DNA from: Trichosporon coremiiforme
Lineage: Eukaryota; Basidiomycota; Tremellomycetes; Trichosporonales; Trichosporonaceae
Reading direction: 5' to 3'
Assembly: GCA_039545355.1 (NCBI GenBank)
Contig: BCJJ01000003.1
Location: forward strand, 2,005,092-2,069,091
Length of the DNA stretch: 64,000 bases
The translations under genes and the position numbers were made by a program. The notes under the pieces are model-generated. The model made no database searches. It was not told the DNA's origin and saw only the letters and a program-made list of their open reading frames with translations. Below are positions 22,601-33,900 of the stretch, piece by piece (within the stretch, counting starts at the first letter, position 1; the number at the start of each line of letters is the position of its first letter).

Positions 22601-24783
22601 CGTGGTTGTGGAGTCGCCCTTTTCGCCTGCCTTCTTCGTGCATTTCGCCGGATTATCCTGCCCTGCCGCTTCGCGACAATGAGAGTGAGCCTGATCTGCG
22701 GAGCGTGGGAGTTGCATGCAGGAGATGAGAGGAGCAAGGGTGGAGAAAAATCCCAGAAAACGAGCCCAAAATGTCGACACAGCAACGGCCGACCCCGATG
22801 ACCAGGGTTCATGGAAAAGACGCGGAGAAAACTACCAGACACGAGTCAAACCCAAATGCCGGGTCTGTCCGCCGCTACCTGGGCTACCCAGGCAGAGGAC
22901 CTGCCATGCGGTATCCAGGAACGTCGATCACGGTATGTGGCACGCTCCACGCAAAGATGCTTGCTTGGTGCATTTCATGGACCTGCAGCTTCATTGTGGA
23001 GCGGGCAGCGATGCTGCGACAAGAACAACTGCATGCACAAATCCACTCTCCCGCAGCCTGAGCATGCCGGAGCTATCTTCTGGTGCCGAGGGAGCGGAGA
23101 GCTCCGATGCCCGCAGCTAGTACGATCTGCGCTCCGTGACGCGACGCGCCTTGCCCGTTCGGGCACTTGGAGCTTGATTCGACTGGGTGTGACTCACCTC
23201 CACAGCAGGCGAAGTCTCCAAGATCCGCAAGCTGAGCTAGAATCCGGAGTCGGCGAGATTGCCAAGGAGGGAGCTGAACTTGACTCGCGCGGCGGACTCC
23301 ATCGCACAACAGGGTGACTAACGCTCTGTTGTGTAGTCAACCCAACGCCTAGCACATCAAAAGCTTGTCTCCTCTTCGTTCTTGCGCTCCCGCTGCACCT
23401 CTGCAGCACCCACTCCTCCCCTCTGTTCTTCAGAGCCGCCATTCAGAGACCGTCCATGCCTCTGCTCAAACAGGCCCGAGGAACCGCTTGCCGTCTGTTG
23501 TCGCCAAGTCAAACTGTATCCGGTGGTGGCACCACCGAGGCTAGATGTTTATCGCACCGGCGAGATCCGCCTGCTCTCCACAATTGTGTTATCACGGCTG
23601 CTGCGCAGCCGGCCATGGAGCCGGGAAACACGCCAGCCCGTGTTGCACGTCGGATACCCGGACGAACCGGCGCGAATGGTTCAGAAGCTTGGAGCGTTGA
23701 AGTAGACTGCCACCGTTTTGGAGGACGGAGGACAGAGGCGGGTGCGGCTCCAAGAATCCAAAGTGTCACACACAGGGAGGTACCGTAAGCCAGAGTTGAA
23801 ATATGAGCGCATCAGGGTCCGTCTCCACTGTTTTCAACATGGTGCGATGTCGGGTGTGCCGAGATCATTCCTTCGTGGGATGTTGCATGCTTTGACTCGT
23901 GCACCGGTTGCTGAAGGGACGAAGAGCAACCAGGGGTCTGGTCGAGCTAGCAATTGCACGGTGCCCAACAGAAGCTCCAGAAATATCCGCAGACGAACGG
24001 AGAAGTGGAAGAATTCCTTCACCCATCTCCCTTCGCCCAACGTATTCGCCACGACCAGTGCTGTAAGGATGAACAGTGTTCCCCTCTGCTCCTCCGGCGA
24101 GAGAGGCTGACACCGACAGTCTTTGGGGCAATGCCCGCTGAGGATCACATGCACCACACTCCCGGTGTCTACAACGACAGGCCGGTGTCGGAGCGTTGTT
24201 CCCCACATCTTACACGGCTCATGCTGCGGCCAACAGAGGCACACATCACGGTTGCGCCACGAGCGCGTGACTTGATGCCCTTCTTGCGCCGATCTGTGGA
24301 TCTCTCAGCGGGCTCGACCCCGCCTGGTCCCGCTGCATGCTCTCTGCGCGGCGCCGAACACCTTGGGTGCCGCTTTGAGCCCGCTGACCGAGCTTCTTTC
24401 AAGCTTGATCGAAGCGAGCATCATGTCACGGGTTCCATGTTGTTCGGCACCTGTGCACCGCCAGACGGCCTGGCTCCAGCGCAAGGTCTGCAGGCTCCAG
24501 AAGGCTGCGGTGGTTCCAGCGCGAAAATCAAGCCGTTCACGGCAGAGCGTCGTGCTATTCTTGACATCATTCGGGGCGGGCCGTAGGGCGGCAGCGCAGC
24601 GTCGGGCGGGCGGTTCGGATGTATGGGGAAATTCCCGACGGCCCACTGAATGTCGTGACCCTATATGTGTCCTTTCTGTGACCATCTTTCTGGTACTTCT
24701 GTCTCTTGGACGCATGGTGCGGCGTGGTGCACTTGGTGCAGGTGGTCGCGAAGACAGAGCAAGTGGAAGGGGTGCAGGGTGGT

Positions 24784-24809
24784 TGGATTCATGCATCATG
24801 CATGATTCC
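24784..24809. repeat. Near-perfect short inverted repeat
   Basis: Two arms of about 12 bases, GGATTCATGCAT and the reverse complement of GGAATCATGCAT, abut with almost no spacer and differ at one position. It could form a small hairpin or be a symmetric protein-binding site. It lies in the gene-poor region. Confidence 0.35.
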
Positions 24810-26153
24810 TTGCTGCGCCGCGCTGGGCCAGAACACCCAGCATGTCATACCGTGGGAACCCAGGCACACACAAGGCACTGCCCAGGCACGATTTCGGAAC
24901 TCGGCACGAACGCTGAAGCCTCCGCAGAGCAACAGCGCACTCGCTATGTCGGTACGCAGGGGGCAACCGTGCCTGTGTCAGGCGTGCCTTCTGGGGCCTG
25001 GAGCTTCGGTGTTCTGTGAGGGTTTGCGGCGCGTCAGTCAGCGCGTTCTTGTCAGCGGACCTGGTCGTCCATCCGTGCACGGGCGCTACCAGCAACCGCA
25101 TCGGTGTCGGCAATCTTATCGTTCTTTCGTGAGGATGATGTACGCCTCTTCATGATATCACTTCTTCCCAGGTCGATGGCCTTCTTCTCCCCTAGGTACG
25201 GCGTGCGACGCTGGCTCGTGGACCAGATGGAACGCTCGGTCCGTCAAAGTGAGGTCAAGAATATTCAAGCCTCGAAAAATCAGCTCGGTGATCGTCACTC
25301 TCAGACCTGCCTCGCTCGTGTGCAGATCATCCACATTTCCTCAATGACATCACAGACTGCAAGCCAAGCCTATTCCGACGCAAGCAATCCAGCAGAGCTG
25401 GTCCGCTGCCGAACACTGGTGCGCACTGTGGCCGCAGCAGGGCCGCGCCGCATCGACTGCTGGAGCCCACCATGAACACCGAGCGCATCGGTACGCTCCC
25501 GATGCCAGCCGCCGAGCTCCAAATTGCATTGCCTCGCTTCGGCCTTCGGGAGACGGTCTGGTGCCCGATCGCCGCTGCGGAGCGTTTCCAGCAAAGTCTT
25601 TCGGCCCCGCACCGGCGCAACCTGCCTGCATGCCGCCGCCGCCGCGAGTCGCGAGCCGCCTGGCAGCTCGCACTGCCGCAGAGGTCTCGCCGAGCAGCAT
25701 CCCTGTCTCGTTACCTCTCCTACATGGGACACCACAGCTAAGCGAGAGGGTTACTCGTCCCTCGTGAGTCCCGACATCAGAACCCAATCGATGGGAAGCG
25801 ATTACAGCAGTGGCTCAGGCCCGCCATTCTTCTGCGGGTGAAGAATCGCTTATCGCTTGTGCCTGATGGTGGTTAATGTTGGAAGTGAGGTCATTGACCA
25901 CCGGCGGGGGCAGGTGTGCGGAGCAACGAGGAAGCGCAATGAGCAACTCACCACCCCTCCCGCCGACGCCGAGAGGCTTACGGAGCACGTGTAAGTGACG
26001 CGCGTCGCGTCGTAACGACGACGGCGTTAGGTTATCGCTTCGTGGAGATTGGCCCAGATATGCATGTGCGCAAGCGTCTCTGGTTTCTAGACTCTGTGAA
26101 TGCTTTCAGACTTCTGGGCCTCCTTGTTGTAGGGTGCCCTCCTTTCAGCTACT

Positions 26154-26197
26154 GCGCCGTGCCCCGTGCCCCCGTGCCCGCCGTGCCGTGCCGTGTC
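26154..26197. repeat. Degenerate CCGTGCC tandem repeat
   Basis: About six irregular copies of a CCGTGCC-like unit run head to tail in non-coding sequence, for example CCGTGCCCCGTGCCCCCGTG. It is probably a small, drifting minisatellite. Confidence 0.5.
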
Positions 26198-28095
26198 TTA
26201 ATGATGAGCTCGTGTTCTGTACCTCGTGCGCCGAGGGTTAGTGTCCGCTGGCATCGCATGGCAAGGCCGAGGGTCGTGGATCGCTCAATGTGCGCAGCAG
26301 CAGAATTGGCCAGACAAACTTACCATTGCCAGACCGAGCGCGCGACAATGATTAAACTTGGCTTAGCGGCGAATGATGTCGCGGTGTTGAGCGCCAACCA
26401 GGCCAACCAGCTAAGCGGTATGAGCGGTAGTGCACGATGGCAGATAGGCACTAGTGCGGACGTCGCGGAACGCCTGGAACATTGGAACAGGTGGGGACGT
26501 CACGAATCACGGACTGTCTAGCATCTGCTATGTACATGTCTCGCTGGTTGGCACGTTCGGCTTGACATGCTTGACACAAATGCGCAGCTCTGAGACTGGT
26601 CGCGACCTCGCCAAGTCGGAGACGATCAGTTCCGAGATCCACGTTCCACGAGATCCCACTCGATACTCATGCTTGCTGCCAAGCTGCCACGCATGGTCCT
26701 GCTTATCGTTTGTGTATTGTTGCAATGTGGTTGCAGCGCGTGACGAGCATGCTGGCCATGAGCCTCAAGGTATGCGGCCATTTTCGAGGATCTCATGCTG
26801 CCATTCAGTGATTCAGATTTTCGACAAATGCGATTCAGCGTCATGGGCAGCCATCACATGCGAGCATGCGATCATGCATTGCTCCGCTAGCGTATCGTGC
26901 GATAGCGTCCTTTGGCATAACGCATGCAGGCACTCTACTATCTCAAATAGGCAACATCTCAAATGCTACCTCAGATGCATGCACATGACTGGTGAGGCTG
27001 GCCGAGACTGGGAGAGGGTGGTATTCTCGGAGTCGTGACGGACTCAAACGGCCGTAGGTAGCTTTGCGCGGACAGGTGCGGGCCCTGGGGCATGGTGATC
27101 GGTCTCCTGCGTTGGGTGCGGTGCTTTGCGGACTCTGCGGAGCACTTTCTCCCAGCCAACCGCCTACTCCGCTTCAGCTTCGAGCCAAGGCTATATTTAT
27201 CGTCGAAATCACCGCACCCATCACAACGCAGAACGCACAGATAGCTCACGGGCCAGCTGACCGACAGCCGTCCGCCCGCGAGCGCGTCCGCTGCGCGCCG
27301 CTGTCGCACGAGGCTGGACCGAGGTAGCCAAAGCTAGGGGACCAGTGCGGCCACACCAGGGAGTTGTTGTTCGTTGCAACGCCTGCAGATCTTGGGGCTG
27401 GACTTCTAAGACAGGGCTTGCTCGAGTGGCTCGACGCAATGCATTGCGATGTCTTGCGTACAAGCGACAGCCAGCACACGATTGTAGAAGGGGGGTCTAG
27501 TACGCACTCTGCGGCGTCGATACGAAGAGCTCCGAAAGATGTCATGTCCGGTTATCTTGATTCATGGGCCTTGCTGACATGGTGGAAGGGTCGTGATCGA
27601 TGCGATGCGCTCATTCCAGTCCAGAGTTGTGCAAAACTGCCCGATGGCCGTTGCGAGTGGTAAGGTGCCGGGTCAGGCTGGTTCAGGCTCTCTGGGGCAG
27701 CGGCGCAGGGTCCGCGCCAAATCTTATTGCATAGTGAATCATGCAGGGCGAAAACCCCGAGGGCTTGGCTTGCTGACCACTTCGTGGAATGCCTTGCTCA
27801 GCTCTCCCAAACTGCATGGCTTGTATGACTTCAGCGAGCTCACGAGCGCACGAGCCAAGCCATTCGGACCCGCCGACCTACGGCCCGTCAGCGTTCCAGC
27901 GGCCGCCATCCGCTGGCATGCTGCACCGGTATGGGCCAGCCCGTGGTCCAGCTGGGCACCACTGCGCCTCTGGTCTGATCCACAGGCGTCCTGCATCACA
28001 GTCGCAACAACTGATATCATCGCGCAGTGATGCTTGCACCACCGCAGCACCTAGATACTTAGACGTAACCCAGGCCCCGAGTCATGGTATGTCAG

Positions 28096-28105
28096 GACTC
28101 GAGTC
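28096..28105. repeat. Palindrome GACTCGAGTC with flanking direct repeat
   Basis: A perfect 10-base palindrome overlaps the second copy of an 11-base direct repeat CGAGTCATGGT (28078-28088 and 28100-28110). It lies about 1.9 kb before the bZIP start codon. Its role is unknown. Confidence 0.35.
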
Positions 28106-29231
28106 ATGGTCTCGACATTGCTGGCTCTCGGTGACTCCCACCCCTCAGGTCCTGCGACTCGCTCCCCCAACTCCCCCCACCACGCGTGCAGGTTGGGCGG
28201 GCGATCGTATGGGTGTGTGAACATGGCATAATAGTAGATCCAGACCCATAGCCCTCTATCTATGATAACATTGGTCGTCTTCTGCAATCGAGCGAAGGTG
28301 ACGGAAGCACGCAGCAGCACGCAGCGGACCAGCACAGCGGCTTCGGGCTTCGGGCGGAGCTGAGGCGGGCGAGTAAGCGCGCGCAAGCGAGCGAGCTCAG
28401 ACGAGCGCAGAGTGGCTGCTAGCTGTTGCACGTTGGACACACAGCAGGGGTTAATGACAGCAGCAGGCAGCGGGGGACAGGCCCACAGGAACGAGAGTAA
28501 CAAGCTATGTCATGAAGCGGAGAGCCCGATGACCCACGGTGATACGGTCGGTGAGGTCGGTCATGATCGTGATCTGGTGATCTAGAGCGGGCCTGGAGGG
28601 GGTAGGAGGGAGGAGGCACATGCACAGTCCGCCCGAACCCGAAGACGACGGTTGGTGGTGCGGCAATGGCGGCAGCGACGAATAGACGAAGGGTTGAGAT
28701 TTGGGCCCTCCTCGGCTTACAGCCAGAGCAAGATGTCCGAGAGGTAACAGGAGAGATGAGTGAGGTACAAAATTCGAGCGTAAGCCTGGTGTGTCAAAGA
28801 AAGTAGCGAGTCTAGGGACACAAGGGGAGACCCTGGGCAAGCCGAGTCCCTGGGCTTCCTGACCGCTGGACCCTGGGGCTGCCCTGGGATGGCTATGATC
28901 CCTATCACATGCATCAAGACCCCTTTTGAGCCCTCACACCTTGTCCGCCAGACGATTGCTCTGCAGCCTCTGCAGCCTCTGCTTTGGTGCCCTACGCCCG
29001 CTCGCCCGCCGCCCGCCGCTACTGTCCGCCGTCGCCCGTGTGCGCTCTTGGGCTCTCGCTCGCTCGTCTGCCGCCGTACGCCCGTGGCCCGTGGCCCGTC
29101 TCGTGCTTAGGTGTTTTTCCTGGAGTCCTACCTTCGGTCCTAGTTCCTAAATCCTGATCACACCCAGACACACGCTGGTTATCTCATCCACACCACCCAG
29201 ACTCAATCTCCTAGAGACATCCCCTCGCCAG

Positions 29232-29237
29232 TATAAA
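29232..29237 (+). promoter_or_regulatory. TATA box candidate of the bZIP gene
   Basis: TATAAA lies 743 bases before the bZIP start codon, followed by CT-rich DNA. If used, the mRNA leader would be about 700 bases. A second TATA-like run at 29906-29911, 70 bases before the start codon, could drive a short-leader transcript. Confidence 0.45.
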
Positions 29238-29794
29238 GCCAACCCCACCTCCGACATCCCCCTCCCCAGCCATACCAGCTTACCCACCACCGTACTCTAC
29301 TGTCTACTACCCGTATCTTAGTCGAGACTCGTTGCTTCTGCTACCCAGTACAACGTTCCAGAACCTGACTACACCTCAGGCGACAACAACAACAACCTCC
29401 TCTTGCTCCACCGTCACTGCCACCACAGCCACCCCGCCAGCACCGGTACCCACTCCACCAGCCAGCGACTACCCCAACCCACCGCTCACCAAGACAACGA
29501 CAACCGTCTCCCTCCTCTCGCGTCTACCGAGATTGCATTGACTGCAATCGTTGCCCCAGCCTCCACAGTCCTATTACTTCAGGGCAGTGCACCCACGCCA
29601 GCGGGACTCGGATTTCCATAACCGTTCACGATAATCATCGAGCACGGTTCTGGTTCTCTCCGGTTTACCGTACGAAACCAAGTTTAGCGCCCAACTAGCC
29701 AGCAACAGAACCGCCGGCTCGGGCGAGCACAGCGGATTACAAACGGCGGCGCCAACCCACAGCGCGAGTTCTCAAGACCCGATCCACATACCTC

Positions 29795-29801
29795 TGACTC
29801 A
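29795..29801. promoter_or_regulatory. AP-1/Gcn4-type site TGACTCA upstream of the bZIP gene
   Basis: Perfect 7-base match to the bZIP consensus TGASTCA, 179 bases before the bZIP start codon and inside its probable leader or proximal promoter. It could serve self-regulation. This is inferred from sequence only. Confidence 0.35.
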
Positions 29802-29979
29802 GAGGCTCGAGGCACTTGGACGTCAAACACCCTCGGCCGTCGGCATCGGGCTATCCCCTGTCCATTCCTCTGCCCTTGCGCATCGATCTTGATCCCCGCG
29901 ATCCATATATATCTTCATACCTCTGCAACACACCACCTCCCCCTCACTACTTCCACCACCACTGCAACAATAGTCCACC

Positions 29980-30981
29980 ATGGAAGCTCTCTCCGCTACC
30001 GCTCCCCCGAACCTCTTCGACCAGGGTTCCGTCGACAAGGCCAACCTTTTCGTGAGTACCCTCATACAACCAACCCCCTCCACACCCTCCACCACCCCTT
30101 CCTCCCCTCCACTGTGGCACCCCCAGCCCTCCGGCCCTCGGCCACCTCGGCCGCCGGGAGCACCCTCCCGGCACCGCCGGTCGCCACCGCTGAGCAGACG
30201 CCGGCGCCCATCGGCCACTACCCATGCATGCACAAACAACAACGCAAGGATCCTCGCTAATGCATAGCAAACCATTGCTCCCTCATGGGGTAACTACCTG
30301 TATCAGAACGTGCTCCCTAGCCTCCCTGTCGACTGGCTCGCGAACGTCGGCCAGGCCGCTCATGCTGCTGCCCAGCAGCAAGGCTCTGAGGCTCCCGCCA
30401 ACAACGAGCTGTTCCAGCAGTGGAACGCCCAGCTGCAGAGCATGAACAACCAGGCCGGTCCCTCGAACTACAACTACTACTACAACCAGCAGTCTGGTTC
30501 CATCGCGCCTTCTCTCCTCGCCCCAACCGTTGGTGGCTCGCCCACTGCCGCGCCCGCCCAGCCCTCTGCCCAGCCGCAACCGCAGCACAAGCTCTCGATC
30601 GACCTTGTCGACTCGCTCGTCTCGCCCCCGAAGACGGAGGACGGCGAGGCCGAGGACGCGGACGCGCGGAGCCACCACTCTGCCGAGTCGTCAAACCACG
30701 AGCACGAGCACGACGAGGGTGTCGAGCGCGACGGCATGATCTGGGGCATGAAGGTCGAGGACTACCGCGCCCTGTCTGCGCGCGAGCGCAAGCGTGTCCG
30801 CAACCGCATCTCGGCCCGCACCTTCCGCGCCAAGCGCAAGGAGCACCTGAGCTCGCTCGAGTCGACCCTCAACTCGAAGGACCTCGAGATCAAGCTCGCG
30901 CACGAGGAGAACCTCAAGCTCAAGCGCGAGCTCATCGACCTCAAGCGCCGCCTTGCTCAGTACGAGGGCAAGCCGTATTAA
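29980..30981 (+). CDS. bZIP transcription factor
   Basis: Two exons, 29980-30051 and 30268-30981, give 261 residues. The 216-base intron is long for this genome but has a GTGAGT donor and a GCTAAT...TAG end, and keeps phase. The C-terminus is a bZIP. The basic region ARERKRVRNRISARTFRAKR sits at about residues 195-214, and a leucine zipper at about 218-255 (leucines in LSSLESTLNSKDLEIKL, ENLKLKRELIDLKRRL). The core reads NRISARTFRAKR; it keeps Asn and the last Arg of the usual NxxSAxxSR pattern but has Phe where Ser or Cys is common. The middle is Gln/Asn/Tyr-rich (YNYYYNQQSG), with an acidic, histidine-dotted stretch (HHSAESSNHEHEHDEG) before the basic region. It is probably a nuclear DNA-binding regulator. 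Target genes and any homologue name are unknown. It stands alone in a gene-poor island. Confidence 0.9.
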
Positions 30982-33900
30982 GCTTTCATCCTTGAATTGA
31001 AAACGAGTAGCAAGCAACGACAGCCTCAGAAGTCTCCCAACAAATCAGCCAGTATAATTCGACAGCGTCGAGAGCCCCTTGTATCAAAAGTGTAGCTATA
31101 GTAATCCTCATCACCACCACCACACCACCACCCATCATCCTCATTCATCATGACCACTTCGTCTTCCACCCCGCCGAGGTCCCGACCCCGTTAATCGATA
31201 GGGAGCGCGGCGCCATTAGAAAACAATATCCATGCATTTGACTTTGATCCCTAATACTCTCCGAGTCGCATTTTGTTCTGCATATTCAAAGCCATCTCGG
31301 TACCGAAAGTCATCTATCCTTGGCAAACAGCACCGCACCCCGTGCCGAGCGGCTGCGGGCCAAGGGCCAAGAATACACGAGACTTGACTAAAGACTTTCC
31401 GATAGCAGTTGCCCAGCTCTGGCCAGCTCGACGCCTAAGCGTAAGCAAGCACCGGACCCGGGGGGCCAGCGCGCAGAGCGAGTGCTAGCGAGCATAGCGA
31501 GGCATCGGTATGGGGCGTGGGGGGCGCACAGATGTCTCATCGTCCTTTGTCGCTAGAATGACTGGGGGCGCAGGCAGCCCAGGCCCCCAGGCCCCACCAG
31601 GCCCGTAAGTTACTCATCTCGAGCCATGTTGGAGTTTCGTGAGTCAGCGTCTGGGCGCCGCGCCGCGGGCCGCACGCAGACCCCGCAGAGATCTCCTCAA
31701 AAGCCTCTCACGCAACGCCAGCTTTGTCATGTTCGCCTTGCACTGCTAGCCCAGAGCTGCGCCGCGCTCGCATGCATCGCTCCATTTGCCTATTGCTTAC
31801 CTGCTCATTATTTGCACAGCAGGGCTGAGGTCCCGATCCCGGCCGGCCGGCAGGGTCGTCATGCATGCACCCAAGGTGGCAGGGACAGGGGCGAGGACAG
31901 GGGAGAGGGTACGGAGGGGCGTACCGAAGGAGGACGGGGGGTACGGACGGTTGCTCGGCACGGTCGGCTGGAGACGTACAGTCATGAGCGATTACTCAAT
32001 CTTTGTTGATCAGCAGCTTATCCAACTAGCGGCCAACTGGCGCGCTTGCGCGCAGGGCGCTCCGGGTCGGGAGCCCACCCATATGCGCATGATGTTGAAG
32101 CACTGAAGCACACGAGGGGAGAGCTGCAAGGGGTCTGGTTGTCGGGAAGCGGCGGATGCGGCAATTGCGGCAAAGCCTCAGTAATGCGCGAAAATAGCGC
32201 CTGCCAGTCCATCCTTGGATCACACCTCCGACATCGGTCGTTAGCCCCACGGGCCACTGGCGCACTGGCGTATTTCGCGCAAACTAAACAGTAACAACTT
32301 TGGTCTTGTTCCAAACCATTGCGCACATAGCGCTTTTCCATGCGAACCGGAGTCTTGACTGCAGCACTAGTTCATCGGAATGTCGGTTCGCCGCTAGCCC
32401 TAGCGCAAGCGGACAGAACACCCTGTCTCCGTCCATGCGGCGACTTCCCCAAAGGCTTGGCACAGAACAACCCCCGCGCACCCCGCCGGACGGCGGCGAG
32501 TCTGTGCGCCGCTGCGTACTGCTTGCCGCAAGACCCTCGGCGTCGGCCAAGACTAGCGCAGAAGCGCAAGCACTTGCGGGCATTCAGGCGGCCACGGGCA
32601 CGATCGCACGACAAGCGGACAACCGGGGTATGCCGAGGCAACAGTGCAGGCCAGGTGACATGTGGGTTTGCGCCTCTGTTCTGCCTCAACCTATTCATGG
32701 CGCCAGATTCTCGATCCTCCTCCCCCTCTTTCTCTCGAGCTGGGGCGGCTCGGGCAGAAGCACGGAGGACTCGTGAGTCCGTGATCTTGGTCGAGGGTCG
32801 TCCGTGAGTTCTCTCTTTCAGATGCGGCCGAAACCCTTCCTCGTCAGCTGACATCCGCCGCGCCACAGCAACATTGGGCGGGCAATGTCACTTCGCCCGC
32901 GATCTTGCGCGCACATTCGGACTTGCCCAGTGCAACTCCGTTACTCGCTGCACCCTCATTCTAATCTCGCGAGTGGCGCGTGTGCACAATATTCGGAACA
33001 GTGCGCTGCATTTCCGCCTTCGTTCCCCGTTGTCCCGCGCATGGCACAGGGTAGTGAGTGCAACGGATAGGTCAAAAGGATGCACGTGAACATGCGGGGC
33101 TCAATGCTCGTGAGGGCACATGCGGGACACGGCCGTCTCGTACGCGGACCCGACCGCTGACATTTTCGGACTGCCATCTGAAAGAGGATACGGAGAGCGG
33201 GTCTACTCCGTTGTTTTTGCCCGCGGATCAACTTTATCAGATCTCGTGATGGGCTGAACGGGCAAAAGCGGGAGCTTTTTTCCTCCTATCGCCCCTTCTC
33301 AGGCCCCTCCCGTCTCCCAGATCTGCGATCTGCAACGAAATGTAATCTCCGCGCAGCCAGACGCTCCACAACGCCTCGCAAAGTATGCTTTTCTGCTCTG
33401 TTGTTGCGATGCAACGAGGTGGAAGGCTGGAGGAAGGTAACCGGTTCCCCGCACCTCGCTTGGGCAACGCCGAATCACGAGCTGCCTGCACACACGAGCG
33501 TCCGAGACCAATCACACGACAGTCCATCGAACATGACCGAAGTCCGCCAGGTCCGTCTCTGGGGCCAGCCGCCGGGAACGGCGACAGTATATCCGCATTA
33601 CACCCTCGTCTTTATCAGGCTTTCATTTCTGACCTCAGGCTTCACTCAGACTGAACTGAATTCTCTTAATCGAACATGAAAGCATCATCCGGACAGGGCT
33701 TCAGCTCGGCTCTTTGCTTGGAGCTCTGCGCCTCAACCCCCAGCACTCGAACTGCATTCAGCCAGATCTGTGCATTTAGCAGCTTGTCTCCTGAAGAAAC
33801 AACTTCCATGACCCACTTGAGTGCCGGCAACACCATTCACGGAGCCGTCGAGCTCAGTCAAGGTTGCGGCGTCGGGATCGATCCTTCATCCCTCACTCCT

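Larger units (their letters stand above)
19628..28910. other. Long gene-poor region, left part of the central island
   Basis: More than 9 kb without a gene I can support. ORFs exist in all frames, the longest about 218 codons (24363-25019, plus), but none has a recognisable domain, consistent splice joins or convincing composition. I see no transposon protein, long terminal repeat, tRNA or rRNA. GC content stays high, so there is no AT-rich decay typical of repeat-induced mutation. Local oddities include a CCGTGCC-type tandem at 26154-26197, a near-perfect inverted repeat around 24784-24809, TGASTCA sites at 20663 and 23190, and a palindrome GACTCGAGTC at 28096-28105. It could be distal regulatory DNA of the bZIP gene, a non-coding RNA locus or diverged former genes. 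Confidence 0.5.
28911..29979 (+). promoter_or_regulatory. AUG-free promoter and probable long 5' leader of the bZIP gene
   Basis: From 28911 to the start codon at 29980 the plus strand contains no ATG at all over 1,069 bases. At this base composition roughly 14 would be expected by chance. ATGs are plentiful on the opposite strand in the same stretch. The region is CT- and CA-rich, holds TATAAA at 29232-29237 and a second TATA-like run at 29906-29911, and has a TGACTCA site at 29795-29801. The simplest reading is a long transcribed leader kept free of upstream start codons, with transcription starting near 29260 or earlier. Confidence 0.55.

Noticed and set aside
23954..25019. Open frames of 210 and 218 codons on the plus strand in the gene-poor island
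   Set aside because: No domain, no supporting splice structure, overlapping each other in different frames; likely chance in GC-rich DNA.
19628..29979. Centromere
   Set aside because: Nothing positive supports it: no repeats or AT-rich core, and expressed-looking genes lie close by. Only chromatin data could decide.
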